From Crocodylus rhombifer (lineage: Eukaryota > Chordata > Crocodylia > Crocodylidae), in assembly GCA_038503035.1 (NCBI GenBank), contig JAVSML010018862.1:1-64000 (forward strand): a stretch of 64,000 nucleotides of DNA, given 5' to 3'. The notes beneath the pieces are model-generated. The model ran no database searches. It saw only the letters and a list, made by a program, of their open reading frames with translations, and was not told the DNA's origin. A program made the position numbers and the translations under genes. Below are positions 11,328 to 23,397 of the stretch, piece by piece (the stretch's first letter is position 1; every line of letters starts with the position of its first letter).

Positions 11328-13181
11328 CAGGGGTGGCCCGTGGGCCAGATGCAGCCCGCCAGCCCATTCTATCCAACCTGCAGGGCCTTTAATAATTTTA
11401 GAAAATTAATTTATTTTAATTCAGAGATGACAGGTGGCCAGTGGGAGCCTGTGGCTGAACAGCAAGGTTAGCCTGGCTCCACCTAGCCACCAACCCCCTT
11501 CCCTGTGGCTTTTGGCCCCATGCCCCTGGAGCTGTTCCTTCTCCCTCTGTCTGAGTGGAAAATAAGGTTAGATTGGCTGGAAGTGCTGGTTGCAGGGAGT
11601 AGTGGTAGGGGGGCTGTGGGGAAGAGTGCAGGAAGTGGCAGCTGCAGGACCCACACGATGCACAGCAGGCAGCGAAGCTACAGCAGGCAGTGGAGCTGCG
11701 GTGGTCCCCGGTGGGCAGCGGGGCCCCAGCAGGCAACAAAGTGGGCCCCGATGGGTGGCAGAGCCGCAGCCAGACTCCAGCAGGTGGTGGGGCTACAGTG
11801 GGCCCCAGGAGGCAGCAGAGCCGTCGTTGGCCCCGATGGTTGGTGGGGTTGTGGTGGGTGGTGCAGCAGTAATAGGTGATGGGCCCCGGCAGGTGGCAGG
11901 ACTGTAGCCCAGGGCCCAGTGAGCGGCCAGAGCCAGTAGGCAGCACAGCCACAGCAGGACCTGGTAGGTGGCGAAGCCACAGTAGGTGGTGGGACCTGGT
12001 AGGTGGTAGAGGCCAAGTGGGCAGTGGGGCCACAGCAAGCCCCTGCAGGTGGCACAGCAGGCCCCGACAGGCAGCAGAGCTGCAGCTGGACCCCAGCGGG
12101 TAGTGGGGAGGCAGCAGGCCCCAGGAGGAAGCAGAGCCACAGCAGGAGGTGGTCCCCAGTAGGTGGCAGAGCCACAGCCGGGTCCCAGCAGGACCTGGCG
12201 GGCAGCAGAGCCACTGTGGGTGGTGGGCCTCAGTGGGTAGCACAGCTGCAGCCAGGCCGAGGCAGGACCCGGCTGGCAGCAGAGCCCCAGCAGGTGGCAG
12301 TGGCGCAGGCTCAGTGGACCCCAGTAGGCAGCATAGCTGTGGGGGGCTCTGGCAGATGGTGGAGCCACAGTGAGTTGTGGGGTTGCGGCAGGCAGTGGAG
12401 TCACAGTGGGGCTGCGGTGGAGGCCAAAGGAAGCACTGCAGGAAACGAGGGCCTGCAGGAAGCAGTGAGCAAGCCTGCAGGAGGGAATGCAGGGAAAGTT
12501 GGTGGTGGGCAGAAACACGGAGCCTGTGCAAGTGCCCTGGGACTGGCAGAGATCCAGGGTTGGGTTGTAGAAGCACAGAGCCTGAATATGGGGTCTGCCT
12601 GGCTGTATTGTGTGAGGTTTACATGCAGTGTGTTAGAGCTGTACGCTTTGGAGCTGGCAGCCCGGCCATGGCTCTCTCAGCACACAACCAACACCCATAC
12701 CGCGCATGCAGGCACACATGCACACACAAACTCACACACACTCTTCCCAACCACACCACCACTTATACGCCCTTGCTGCCTGTACAAAACACACAGTAGG
12801 GCTGTATTTTAAGCTATTATGTGGCCACCTCTAGATACACTTTTTGTAAACACAGAAATCAGTAGAAAAATGTTAAAAAAAAAAAATTAAAATAGGTTAT
12901 AGTAGATGTTTTATTTGTGTGTGTGTGTGTGTGTGTGTACATAGATATATCTTTTTCACAGTTTCCAGATCACAGCACCCTTCCTTCCAAAAGGCATACT
13001 TCCAGGACAAGGAGAGGGACTTCCAGTGGCAAAGAGCAGGGGCTAGGAAGTTGGACTTCTGGTCCCAATATGGCAACCAGGGGTGGGGCAGCTGCCAAGG
13101 GGTGGGGCTACCCGTATGGCCCTCGACAGCTTCCCAAAACTTGGCAAGTGGCTCTCCGCCCAAAATAATTGCCCACCCCTG
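11328..13181. mobile_element. Long hAT-type non-autonomous element (1.85 kb) carrying a GC-rich tandem array
   Basis: The left end CAGGGGTGGCCCGTGGGCC and right end AATAATTGCCCACCCCTG are related TIRs. 8-bp flanks TATTAGAA (11320-11327) and CATTAGAA (13182-13189) agree at 7 of 8. It is the reverse orientation and a much longer version of the family at 8986 and 50899. The interior holds a degenerate GC-rich tandem repeat (11580-12420) and a (GT)n tract (12917-12938). Long open frames across it (such as 11416-12576 minus) arise from the repeat composition and resemble no transposase. Confidence 0.85.
11580..12420. repeat. GC-rich degenerate minisatellite inside hAT element
   Basis: Units of roughly 30-40 bp built on GGCAGCAGAGCCACAGCAGG and GTGGGCCCCAGTAGGTGG variants repeat about 20 or more times. 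Because stop codons are scarce in this composition, it is open in several frames on both strands. I do not treat any of these as genes. Confidence 0.85.
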
Positions 13182-13189
13182 CATTAGAA

Positions 13190-15171
13190 AATTAAAATTA
13201 TATGTAATGTAAGGCAAGACCTTTATCTGTCAAACCATATGAATATACATGTGGAGCTTAATATACATGTTAAAAAGGTATCTTCGAGTGTGATATTTAT
13301 CTTTCTGTTGAGTTGTATCTAGTCATGAAACTGTCATGATTTTTTTTTTTATATTGTTTCCTTAAATCTTGAAGCACTCTATCTGTAGTGACTGGCATCT
13401 ATTTTGTGTTGAATGTGGAAAGATATTTTTTATTATTATTTCCTCTTTAGTTCTCTAGAACGTCATTCAGACTGAAAATGTCAATTTGTTGTTTGTGCAT
13501 AATGAAACATAACATCTGGGGTTTAAAAATTTAATGGTTAGGCTTCTGTTGGAATTAAAATCTGAAATGATAAATTCTTAAGAGAGAAACATATTCCAAA
13601 GTGTTTGCAGTTGTGAAATATGGTTCAATGACAGCCATATTTATCTTGCTGTGGAATGTGTATATGTTTTCTTTTTGCCTCTTTAGTTTCTGTGCATCTT
13701 CTGTGTTGCCTTCGTGACATTTGTGGTGTGCCTGTACTCGCCATTTCAGCTGTTCTTTAGTGATGTTTGACAGGAACATGCGGTGGAACAGTTAATCGTA
13801 TTGTCTGTTTTCCAGCCATGGAAGATGGCTTCTAAATGCTTGTTATCTACTATAGTTTTATTTTCCTCATTTAATTTTCCATTAAACTATAAAGATTCTC
13901 ACATTGACTATGATAAAAAGTTGAACTCAGAATAGTTCATTTAAATTGAAGCATAATAAAATATTAACTCTGTTTCTAATAAGTTTTCACTTGAAACTGA
14001 TTAAGAGCATTGGCCTCATTTACTTTATTTTTCCTTTGTTAATCAACAGATTGAACATATGACATCCATTGTATCATCATATTTTCTGTGTATTTACAGA
14101 GGAACTGATGATGTCTCTCAAACTCTTCCTAAAGTGTTAGTTATAAAACAAAAATAATATTGCCTTGCAGTTGAATTGACTAACTCAGACTGTTCTAAAC
14201 AGCTATTCCTCAGTTATATATTCAGACTTACTGAAATTACCTGACTTTCATGCTGCTTGTGTTGTTATATCATGGAGATTGTACGGTACAGGAATCTTCT
14301 AAGATAATTTTGTGCTACATGAACGATGGTGCTATACATTGCTAGAGGTGGGGGATAGTCCTCTTTTCTACACCTAGTGTAGTGGTACATGAAATGTAGC
14401 ATTTAGTTTCAAGTGTCTCATTACCAGAAAGATACTGACAAATTGATAGCACTCAGAGAAAGAAAAATAAAATGTTCAGGGTTGGAAGGCTGTCACAGGG
14501 GGAAAGTTTGAGGCTGCTAAATAAGTGTGGCTGGTGCGTGCATGATTCTGGGTTGTGATTCTACAAGTATTTCACAGATGCAGATATGAAAGAGTTACAG
14601 CACACAAAGGTACAGCTAAGAGCAGTAGGTTTATGTTGAGAAAGGGGAAAAAAAATAGCTTGAATATCAGAAATCCATTCTAATCATGAGGACTATTAGA
14701 TTATGAGAGAGCTTCCCAAGGGAAGTAGTACAAGCTTATTATTTGGGACACTTAAAATTAGACTGCCCAGAATGCGAGTAAATGCAAACAAATGTGCTTC
14801 AGAAGGGAGGCAAACTAGTAATTCCTCCATGCTCTGAATTCTGCTGTTTCTGGGCCTGGTTCTGCAACACTCAAGCCTTCTGTGCCTACACAAACATGGC
14901 CATTACAGTTTCTTCGTTTCCTCCTCCCACAGATACCGTCTGTTTCACCCTTGGAGTTATTCCCGGGGATGACTTGGTTCCCTTCTACCTCAATTTAAAA
15001 ATATGCATATTTAAAATCACCTTACCTCCGCATTCCTGGACTAACAGTAGTTGGAAAGGGAGAGGGGTTACAGATCCAGTACCTTTACAATTTAAGTAAC
15101 ATTCCAATGAGTGTAAGAAATGGAGAGGAAAGTGTACAGGGTTTAAGCACATAATCTTGGGACTGAGAAAA
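13190..15171. other. No gene seen; old CR1-like relic near 14640-14780
   Basis: AT-rich. The stretch at 14690-14760 (AGAGCTTCCCAAGGGAAGTAG...) resembles the decayed CR1 ORF2 C-terminus (W-x-LP-EV region), + strand. Nothing else recognised. Confidence 0.5.
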
Positions 15172-15179
15172 AGTTATGT

Positions 15180-16180
15180 CGGGGGTCAGCAACCCCAGCA
15201 TGTATGCCAGAGCATGGCACATGAGGCTGTTTTGCCCAGCAGGCCACAGCTGGCCCAGGCTCTGGGAAGCTGCTGCTGGCTGCAGAGCCCAGGCTAGTCA
15301 CAGAAGGCAGTTGGGAGGCTGCAAGACCTGCTACAAGCAGCCTGGGCTCTATGGCAGGCAGGAAACCTGATCTGGTTGTGTCAGGTGCCTGGGAGGCTGC
15401 TGTCAGTACACTGAAGTCTGGGCCTCTCAGCCCAGCTCTGTGGCCAGTGGTAGCTGCATGTGTACCTTGGGGTTGACAGTGGGGAAGGGGCTGGCATAGC
15501 ACAACCCTGGCCTCTCCCCTACTGTGTGAATGGGGGCATGCATGCACCTGCTGCCAGCAGCAAGCCAGGATGGGGCTCCACAGACCTTGGTGCAGCTGTT
15601 TGCAGCCTCCCTGCCATCTGCTGTGAGCAGCCTAGGATCTGAAGTGGGCAAAAGGGGCCTGTCCAGAACCTGGGCTGGCTGCGCCAGGCAGCCAAGAGGC
15701 TGCAAGCTGCTGTGCCGTGGTCTGCAGAGCCCCTGCCCAGCTGGTTGCTGGGTGCAGGTGTACACGTGCCTCTGAGTGGATGGTAGGGGAGGGGCTAGAG
15801 TTGAGCTGCCCCGGCCCCTTCCCTGCCGTGTTCCCTAAGGTGTGTGTGTGGCTGTCACCAGCCACAGAGCTAAGCCAGGGCTCTGGACCCTAGTGCAGCT
15901 GTTTGCAGCCTTCCCACTGCTTGCAATGAGCAGTCTGGGCCCCATGGCCAGCAGTAACTGCATGCATGCCTTAATTAGGGTACGTGGTGGGGAAAAGTCT
16001 AGGGCCTCTCCCCAGACCTTCCCCCATCATCTGCCTGGAGGCACGTGTGCACCTGCCAACAGCAAAGAGGATCGGGTCACTCACAGCTCCCTGTCATCAG
16101 TCCCTGGCACGCCAAGTCAAGGCATGGGTTGAGGTTTGCATGTTTTTGGCACTCCAGCAAAAAAATGTTGCTGATCCCTG
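15180..16180. mobile_element. hAT-type element (about 1.0 kb) with GGGGTCAGCAACCCC / GTTGCTGATCCCTG ends
   Basis: Inverted ends GGGGTCAGCAACCCC (15181) and ATGTTGCTGATCCCTG (ending 16180) are of the Charlie/hAT style. The 8-bp flanks AGTTATGT and GGTTATGC share GTTATG. The interior contains a degenerate tandem repeat with recurring CTGTTTGCAGCC and CATGCATGCAC blocks at spacings of about 200-310 bp. No transposase. Confidence 0.8.
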
Positions 16181-16189
16181 GGTTATGCC

Positions 16190-17508
16190 TTTACCTAATC
16201 TCAATGTGAAAAAGGCTCACTAACTACAAGAATAGCCTACTGCAAGCTTTTTTGCACCTCCTTAAGGCTCTCTCCCTTGTTTGTCAGAGTCCCTTATTCC
16301 TCTGGTAATAGCAATACAATTGACAGGATATAGTCAGTTCAAGGCTTCTTTTTAGAAATTTTGAAATTGACAGCTTCTAATCAATTTCACCAATTATGTG
16401 ATTAATGCTATTATGTAACAGGGTAGATACATTGTGGCTAAAGCATTCCCATGCATTTAAACTGTGTATACACTTAGATTGCAACATTGGTTATCTGCAT
16501 ATTAGTTAAGTAATAGGCAAAAGCTGGGACTTGAGGCTTGTTGCGCAGTTAAGCAAAGTATGCTCTTGTCCAGTCTGCACATAAATGGAGTACATTGTAT
16601 GAGATAGTGTTTATAAAAAACATTTATGAGAGTGGAAGCATCATGAGGCCTGAGAAGAGAATGAGTTCCCACCTTGTAATATATGATTATTAATTGCATA
16701 GCATTTTCTTTATTGTTTTATGTTATCAATTTCCACAGCTGATGAGCACATTAAATTTTTAATTCTGAGTTTATCCTGTTATATGGGGATTGATGACCAA
16801 GGACTTCCTTCAAGTTGCCATCTATGAGCAGAAAGAAATATTTAGCCATGTTAGTCAGAAGTCAAGCAGAAAATCAGAGTAGATGTCCTAATTTTCTATG
16901 AGTCTATGATGTGCTTATGCTTATAGCTCTTTATATATAAATATATGTGTGTTCCAGTTAGTCTATAAGATGCACATCTACCTTACTTTCTTCAAGTTGT
17001 CATCTAGAGATATAGGTGTTGATTAATTCACAATCTGGTGAAAAATGTAAGTATCTCATCTTTAAATAAGGTGTTAAGTTCTGCAAATATACATCTAAAA
17101 CTGAAAGATCTTATTACTTTATATTAAAAGAACATGATGTACTAAGGACATAATAATAAGCTAAGCAGAAAAAAAGTTTGCTTGCTTTTATTTGGCATTT
17201 CCTGTTTATTAGCATTGGAAGATCATGCAGTATTTGACTAGACCTGAATACTAAATTTCCCTGATAAGATTTCTATCTCAGCTTTCACTTAAGAGTAGGC
17301 ATCCTTTTGTATCCTCCTTCCTAGCACTAATACTTCTGCCCACAAAAACATAACCTGCACCTCTGAAGTCCATTTGGATAAACAGAACTTTCATATGCAG
17401 AACATGGACTGTTAATCTGCACCTACTAGTAATAGTGCTGGAAAGCTGTGAAGGTAATGGCCATTGTGTACAAAGTGATGGTAAGGTCAGAAAAATCAGA
17501 CCTTAAGG
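16190..17508. other. No gene seen
   Basis: AT-rich; no coding exon or clear repeat boundaries recognised. Confidence 0.5.
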
Positions 17509-18291
17509 CTAGGGACAGAAGTTACGCACAAACTGGATTAAGTGATCAGAAACTGGTTCAAATCTGTAACACAACAGAAGTTTAGTGCACTTAAACTGCT
17601 TTCAGTGGCTAAGTACAGACAGTCAAAAAGCATGAGGCTAAACCAATTCAGTCTTTGCAGGTTAGTCTAAGCTACACAGATTAAACTGAAACAGAAGTGA
17701 AGAGACCATTTACCTTTGATTCAGGAAATTCAACCACATGTCTGCAGTGGTTCAGGCCAGAAGCTGGGCGGTGTACTAGAGTATGGCTCTGGCTGTGTGT
17801 TCACTTCTTCTTCCTGCTGCCTCCAAGGCCTCTGAGATTTGTGGTCCACAATCACAACAGCAGGAATTTGCAGGGTTCCTCATCACTTACTTTTCCTGCT
17901 TCCAGGTGCCTCTGGGACTTGTGGTCCACAGCTGCAGCCAACAGTAAGTTTGAGTGGGGGGAAGGGGTATTTAACCCCCCTCCCTGGCTCCAGACTCCAG
18001 CTGGGGTTTACCTGGTGGGGGCAGTCCCTCCCCCCCGCCCCATAGACTGGGCTGCATCCCCAGCTGGGCTTGCCCGCCCTGCTTTCTCCCCTTCCCCTGC
18101 CCTCTTGTCAGCCAGCCTTTACTGCTCCAGCTAGGGAGCAGAAGGGTAGGGCCAGCCCTGCTCTCTGGAACAGACAGCACAGCCCAGCCCAGAGCTGGAA
18201 AGTATGCTGGGATTTAACTTGAAGAAGGAAGGAGTCTGAGACAGAAGTTTCGTAAACCAGTTTGACCTAAATCAGTTAAGTCTGATATTAC

Positions 18292-20854
18292 TGTAACACC
18301 CACACACACTTGGGGCTGTGTGTGGTCAAGTGTCTTCTGGTTTTATTTTGCTATATATCTTGTTTGTGTTGTATAATTTGCTTCCTCTAGTCCTGGAGAG
18401 GCTTGCTCTCCCATTGCTCCCCACCTTCCTTATTGTGTCTAGACCCTTTGTCTTAAGATTTCCTCAACCGAACCAGTGGAACCAGTTTGGTGACTCTGGC
18501 CCCTTCAACAGGGGTTGCCGACCACCTTTGAATTGATTGATCTGTGTTTGCAGTGTCCCAATGAGACTACTTTGTGACTGGGGCCAAGGATGAGGTCAGA
18601 AAAGCTATTTTAGGTTGAGGCCACCTGGTCTGAGCCTTTCTCTTTCTTCCTCCTGAACACTAATTTGGGAGCCAGAGGGACCTGCTTCCTATGGCGGAAG
18701 GGGTGGGGGGTTCAGCCCTGTTCTTCACTGAGGAAGCAAACTGAGGCTATGTGAAGGGAAAGCCTCAGGTACAGGGAGAGAAAGTCTGTCTCAGGGCTTA
18801 AGACCCCTGTTCTCTCCCTCTCCTTTCCCCTTTTGCCTTCTGGGTTTTGAGTGGGATGATGCTGTGTGGGGAGCATTAATCCCTGCAGCAAGTGGGCCAA
18901 GTTTAGGGCTTGGCAGTTTTGCTGGCGCACTCTGGGCCAGGACTGAGAGCCTGGCATGTTTTAGTTGCTGTTGCAACTTCTTTTAGGTTCAGCATAGCTG
19001 TGTCCTTCAACGCCAGCTATGTGTCTTGCTGGCTGTGTTGGCCACACAGCTCTTGAGTGGGAGGATGCCATGATTGTATCCTCCCCTAGTGCGGGCTGCC
19101 CAGGAATGGGGTTCTGGCAGCTACTGGCCTTGCAGGACTTGAATGGGATGATGCCATGAGAGTATCATTCCCTAATGGAGACTGACCAAGAACGGCGTCC
19201 TGGCAGTCACCGTGTTGCTGATTGTAGTTTCTCAGTGTGATGGTACAGGAGACTGTCACCATTTGCGAGGGATCTGTTCTGGCGATCTCTGTGAATGGCA
19301 AAATCCATAAAAACTGACAGGGCTCCCGATCAGACCCCACAGCTACCTCCTGCTCCCCCCCAAGAATCTGGAAGCATGGGGATCCCCCACAGAGCCTGGG
19401 GACCAACCACAGCTGCCTCCAGGGGAGATGATGCCACCACCGCCTCCCTCCCCATCCACATCCCCAGCGCTTGCTCTCTGGTTGCCTGGCTCTGCCTTCT
19501 GCTCAGCTCTGCCCTCCCCCACCCTGCACAGCACTCCCTGCCTGCTTATGCAGAGGTAGGAGCTTGGTGCAACACCAGAGGGAGCCGTGACGGCGCTCGC
19601 CCCAACCCACCCCATTGGTGTGGTGCACTATGAATATTCGAATCCGTGAACGGTAGATTCATGAGTAGCGAGGGTTTCCTGTATAGCTGAGACTACATGT
19701 TCTGGCTTTAGCCATAAGCCTGGGCCCTTTTTGCTGTTTCATAGCTGCTGCATTTCAGCCTACCAGTGTGGGACTGAACCCCAGCCATATGTTAGCTGGC
19801 GGACCTGGGCCAGGGGGAAGCCCTGGCACTTCTTGTGGCTTATTCAGTCCTCAGTGCTGCATAAGGTGGGTTGGCTTTTTGCTGTCCAGTGCAGGCCCAG
19901 TCAAATAAGCCTGGGCCTTCTTTTGTCCCTTTTGCAATTTATTCTCCAACCAAGTGCTGTGGTTGGGCACTAGTCCTAGTTCAGGCCCAAGCCAAAATAG
20001 GCCTGGCCCCACCTTTTGCCGTTTCCTAGCTGTTAGGTCTCAGCCTATCAGTGTGGCTGAGACTATATGTCCAGGCCTGTGCCAAGTAGGCCTGGTACTC
20101 TTTTGTTGTATATTCAGGCCCAGGTGCAGGAGAGGCCTGAGTACCCCTTTTATTGTTTTACAGTGGTTGCGTCTCAGCATGGCTGTATTGCTGAGACCCA
20201 CTGTACATTTGTTGGCTGTATGTCTGGGCCTGGCACATTTTGGGCCTGATATACGTTGCTTTTGTTGCTCAGTGTCCTGACAAATGCAGCGTGGTTGGTG
20301 CTGGTTGCTGGCCCTTTTTGCTATTTGGCTGGCTTTTCTCTGAGTTCTTGCAGTTTCTTGCCCTAGCAGTGCTGGGATTAGGACTAAAAACTTTGGGGTT
20401 TGAGTTGCTGATGAAGACTGCAGTTCACCCCTCAAATCCACCATGTGGAAGTGAGGATCAGCATTACAGTTTCGCAGGGAGCAATGAGGGGCTCTTTGCA
20501 ATGCAAAAGGACCTTTGCTCTCTAGCAGCTCCCTGCAGTGCAGTGGACCCACAGAGCAGTTTATTGGACTCTCTGGTGTGGGTCCCCCTTTCCAACCCAT
20601 TGCTGAAGGGCAGGTATAGGGGCGCAGACCCCCCAGAACTACCCTTTGGTGAGTCCCAAGTCCCAGACTGCCTGTGTATGGGTAAAGAACCCCCACAAAG
20701 AGGGTGCCACCTATAAACTTTGTCTTGTAGTTTGTAGTGTTTTAAAATTAGGTGAACTGGGTGGAGGCTCAAGCCAAGTTATAATATATTTAGTATCCCC
20801 TAAATAGTACCCAGCCCTTGTTGCTGCTGACAGGTGCTCAGCAGAAGGGTTACA
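18292..20854. mobile_element. 2.56-kb TG...CA insertion (solo-LTR-like), 4-bp duplication TTAC
   Basis: It starts TGTAACACCC and ends GGGTTACA, flanked by TTAC at 18288-18291 and 20855-20858. Removing it restores the family sequence GATATTACATTCAACCAG, which aligns to the paralogous element at 5363. TG/CA ends with a 4-bp duplication fit a retroviral-type LTR, but no gag/pol frames are present and no second LTR was recognised. It contains degenerate tandem units of about 95-120 bp (19690-20290). A non-LTR DNA-element origin is the alternative. Confidence 0.65.
19246..19681. mobile_element. Tigger/pogo-like MITE (436 bp) with TA flanks
   Basis: Ends CAGGAGACTG...TTTGCGAGGG and CGAGGGTTTCCTG are imperfect inverted repeats, flanked by TA on both sides. 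The empty-site arrangement (CAGTGTG...GCTGAGACTA) matches an internal paralogous unit at about 20049-20070 in the host element. Confidence 0.65.
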
Positions 20855-21708
20855 TTACATTCAACCAGATTTATCTTAAACCAGTTTAAGGCATTTTGAA
20901 ACTGGTTTATGCGCACTGAGCTTCTGTTCTGTTGCAGGTTTAAACCAGTTTCTGATCACTTAAACAAGTTTATGTGTAACTTCTGTCCATATCCAAAATG
21001 GCCAAAACTGATTTTCGATAAACCTGGTTGGATGTAGTATAAGATTGAAGTGATTTAAGTTAAACTAGTTTATGGAACTTCTGTCCAAGACCCCTTCCTG
21101 GTTCAAGTTAATTCACAGTCCCCGAGCAACTCAGGATGCTCTGCAGCCCTGGGCTGTGCTGTTTACTTCAGTGGAGCAGGGTTGGTAGCCCTGCCCTTTT
21201 GCTCCACCTAGCTGAAAATTGGGTGGGAATGGCAGACCTAGTTCTGGACCCCAGCCAGGGTCTGCCTGGCAGAGGTGCAGCAGTCTCTGACAGGTTTATC
21301 CCCACTCCCAGCTGGCCACTCTCCCCGTCCATACTCCCCCACCTCTGCTCAAGTGTTGAATGGGGAAAAACCTTCTAGGCTGCACTGCCCCTGCCAGGCA
21401 GACCTCAGCTTAGGTCCTGTACAGGTGGGGTAGGGGGTTTAAACCCCACACCCCTCCCCTCTGTCTCAGCATGCTGACTTGAACCAGCATCTGGTTAGTG
21501 AAAAGCTAGGCAGGGGCTGCTCTGCCCCTGCCAAGCAGACCCGGCTGGGGTCCCATGTGAGTGGGGGAGGGGTTTCAGACCTCCTCCCTCCCCTCTGCCT
21601 TAGCGTGCTGGCCCAGGCTAGTGTCTGGCCATCCCCCCAGCCCCCTCAAGTGGAGAGCAGGGGAAGAGCCTGTCTGGAGCTGCTTCCCCCCACCCCCACT
21701 TCCCTCGC

Positions 21709-21886
21709 AGGAATTATTTTGGGTGGAGGGCTGCTTACTGAGTTTTGGCAAGCCATCAAGGGCCACATGACAGGTAGCCAGGGGCAGATAAATATTAATT
21801 TTCTAAATTTTGTGGGGGCCCCTCAGGCCAGATAAAATGGCCTGGCAGGCTACATCTGGCCCACAGGCCACATTTTGCCCAACCTG
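21709..21886. mobile_element. Truncated short hAT element, same family as 8986 and 50899
   Basis: It contains AATTATTTTGGGTGGAGGGC and GTTTTGGCAAGCCATCAAGG and ends ATTTTGCCCAACCTG. The outermost left TIR bases are missing where it joins the GC-rich core of the outer transposon. Confidence 0.8.
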
Positions 21887-23284
21887 ACTTAGTAGATAGT
21901 AAAATTCCATTTATAGATATGCTTTTATGTGGCTTAATTGAGGTAAGTAGTCATACTGTAGCAATGGCTTCATGTGTAGGAAAATAATGGAGGTGGAATA
22001 GTAGTGAGGCTGTTATCCCCGGAAAACTCAGTCAGAGCTAGGGGTAGACATTGCAACTAGCCACACTGCAACCCCAGGTGTCATGGCACATTAGTTTCTT
22101 TGGGGTTGCATGCTCAGTATGCCATACTTAGGGCAATTTATGCAGGTGCCCACTAGCCCTTGGGGGCTGCCTAGTAAACACTTGTGTACTCTTAGGTTTA
22201 TAGAATGTGTTACTAATGTAATGTGTAGAATGAAAATGTGTGACTATTTTAGGTGTAAACTTAAAGTGTTGCAACAAGAAAAAGAGCAAGCGATTCCCAT
22301 CTTAATTCTTACAAGCTGTCTGATAGGAAAGGCACAAAGTTGCTTGGACCCTATGCACATGCTTCTAGTCTGTCCTTCTTGTAGTAGGCAAATCAGCACC
22401 GGCCTGCAGATCCCCAGTGGACAGACCTCCACGTTCTTTGGGTTTTTTTACATTGTTCTTTAACCTTATAGAAATGTTGTCCCCATGTCACATGCTGATA
22501 GGTTGTTTCCCAGGGCCTTCTGTTACCAGCAGTCTACTTCCATGCTGGAATCTTGTCCTTGAAACCTAGCCTAAAAAGGCCTGATCTTATTCATGGCCAC
22601 CTGGTAACTGCTTGCTGTTTATGCTTCCTGTTTCTTTACTGAAATCCAGTGCCCTTGCATGCCATGGTTTTTTCCATTTCATTTGGCACAGAGTTGTGCA
22701 ACTCAAACTTTATTGTGAGCCACTTGCAAATTTATTTTTCCAGTGGAGGGCTACCACTTTTGGGACTGGCTTTGAGCCCTCAGCAAGTTTGCAAATGGGA
22801 AAGTGGACTACACATCCAGGTACGCACACACATTAATGAGTTACTGCATGCTGTGGATACAGAGCTCACTGGTTTGCTTTTCAAGTTCCATTTCCTTTAA
22901 TAAAATGTTTTAATAAAGAATTATGCTGAGAAGCTGGATGCTGAAATGAACACCTGCCTTAACCAGCATGTAGTCCATGTTCCCCGTCCTACTCATGCTG
23001 GATGAGTATGTTGGTACTGCTAATGAAACAGCAGGGTTGCTACATTGGTGTATACTTAAAAGACTTTTTAAAATTTAATTTCTACTTTTCAATAAAAAAG
23101 TAGAGTATCAGTTCTTTGATACTGATATTGAAGATCTGGTCTCAATATATTCATAGTCTCTTGTAGATTCGTTATGTAATTTAAGTGAAATGTTAGTGAT
23201 GTTTCTTTCTTTCTTTTTCTTTTCAAGTAACCACCTGACCTCAAAAGGCAGGCTGTATGAATGTCAAAAGAGCAAACTACAGTT
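21887..23284. other. No gene seen
   Basis: Mixed AT-rich sequence. Possible repeat fragments around 22040-22560 could not be classified. Confidence 0.4.
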
Positions 23285-23397
23285 GGTTTCTGGAGAGGAT
23301 AATAATAGTTGGGGATAGTCCTGTTTTGATCTGTTAGTCGGGCTAAATGACCTCCTGAGGTCCCTTCCAAACCTTATTTTCATGATTCTATGAATAG
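23285..23397 (+). mobile_element. CR1 LINE 3' terminus
   Basis: TGACCTCCTGAGGTCCCTTCC followed by the CATGATTCTATGA terminal motif is the CR1 3' hairpin and tail on the + strand. Only about 110 bp survive. Confidence 0.85.

Larger units (their letters stand above)
17608..20992. mobile_element. Second copy of the CTAGGGACAG-family transposon, inserted in reverse orientation
   Basis: 17608 onward (CTAAGTACAGACAGTCAAAAAGC..., CTTTGCAGGTTAGTCTAA) is the reverse complement of the right end at 7073. 20859-20992 is the reverse complement of the left end at 5363-5495 (ending GTAACTTCTGTCC). Its own body is split at 18291/20855 by another insertion. Confidence 0.72.
17509..21708. mobile_element. Outer DNA transposon of the CTAGGGACAG family, interrupted at 17608-20992
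   Basis: 17509-17607 matches the left end of the 5363-7073 element in the same orientation. The continuation (AAAATGG..., AAACCTGGTTGGATGTAGTA) resumes at about 20993 after a large insertion, then proceeds through GACCCCTTCCTGGTTCAAG into a GC-rich core. The right terminus was not found; the copy probably ends where a hAT fragment begins (about 21709). Confidence 0.72.

Noticed and set aside
11416..12576. 386-codon minus-strand open frame
   Set aside because: It lies wholly in the GC-rich tandem array and terminal region of the hAT element; the Cys/Leu/Pro-rich product is compositional and several other frames are equally open.
20040..20716. Overlapping 218-codon (minus) and 158-codon (plus) open frames
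   Set aside because: They lie inside the LTR-like insertion with degenerate repeats, no domain, and both strands are open at once.
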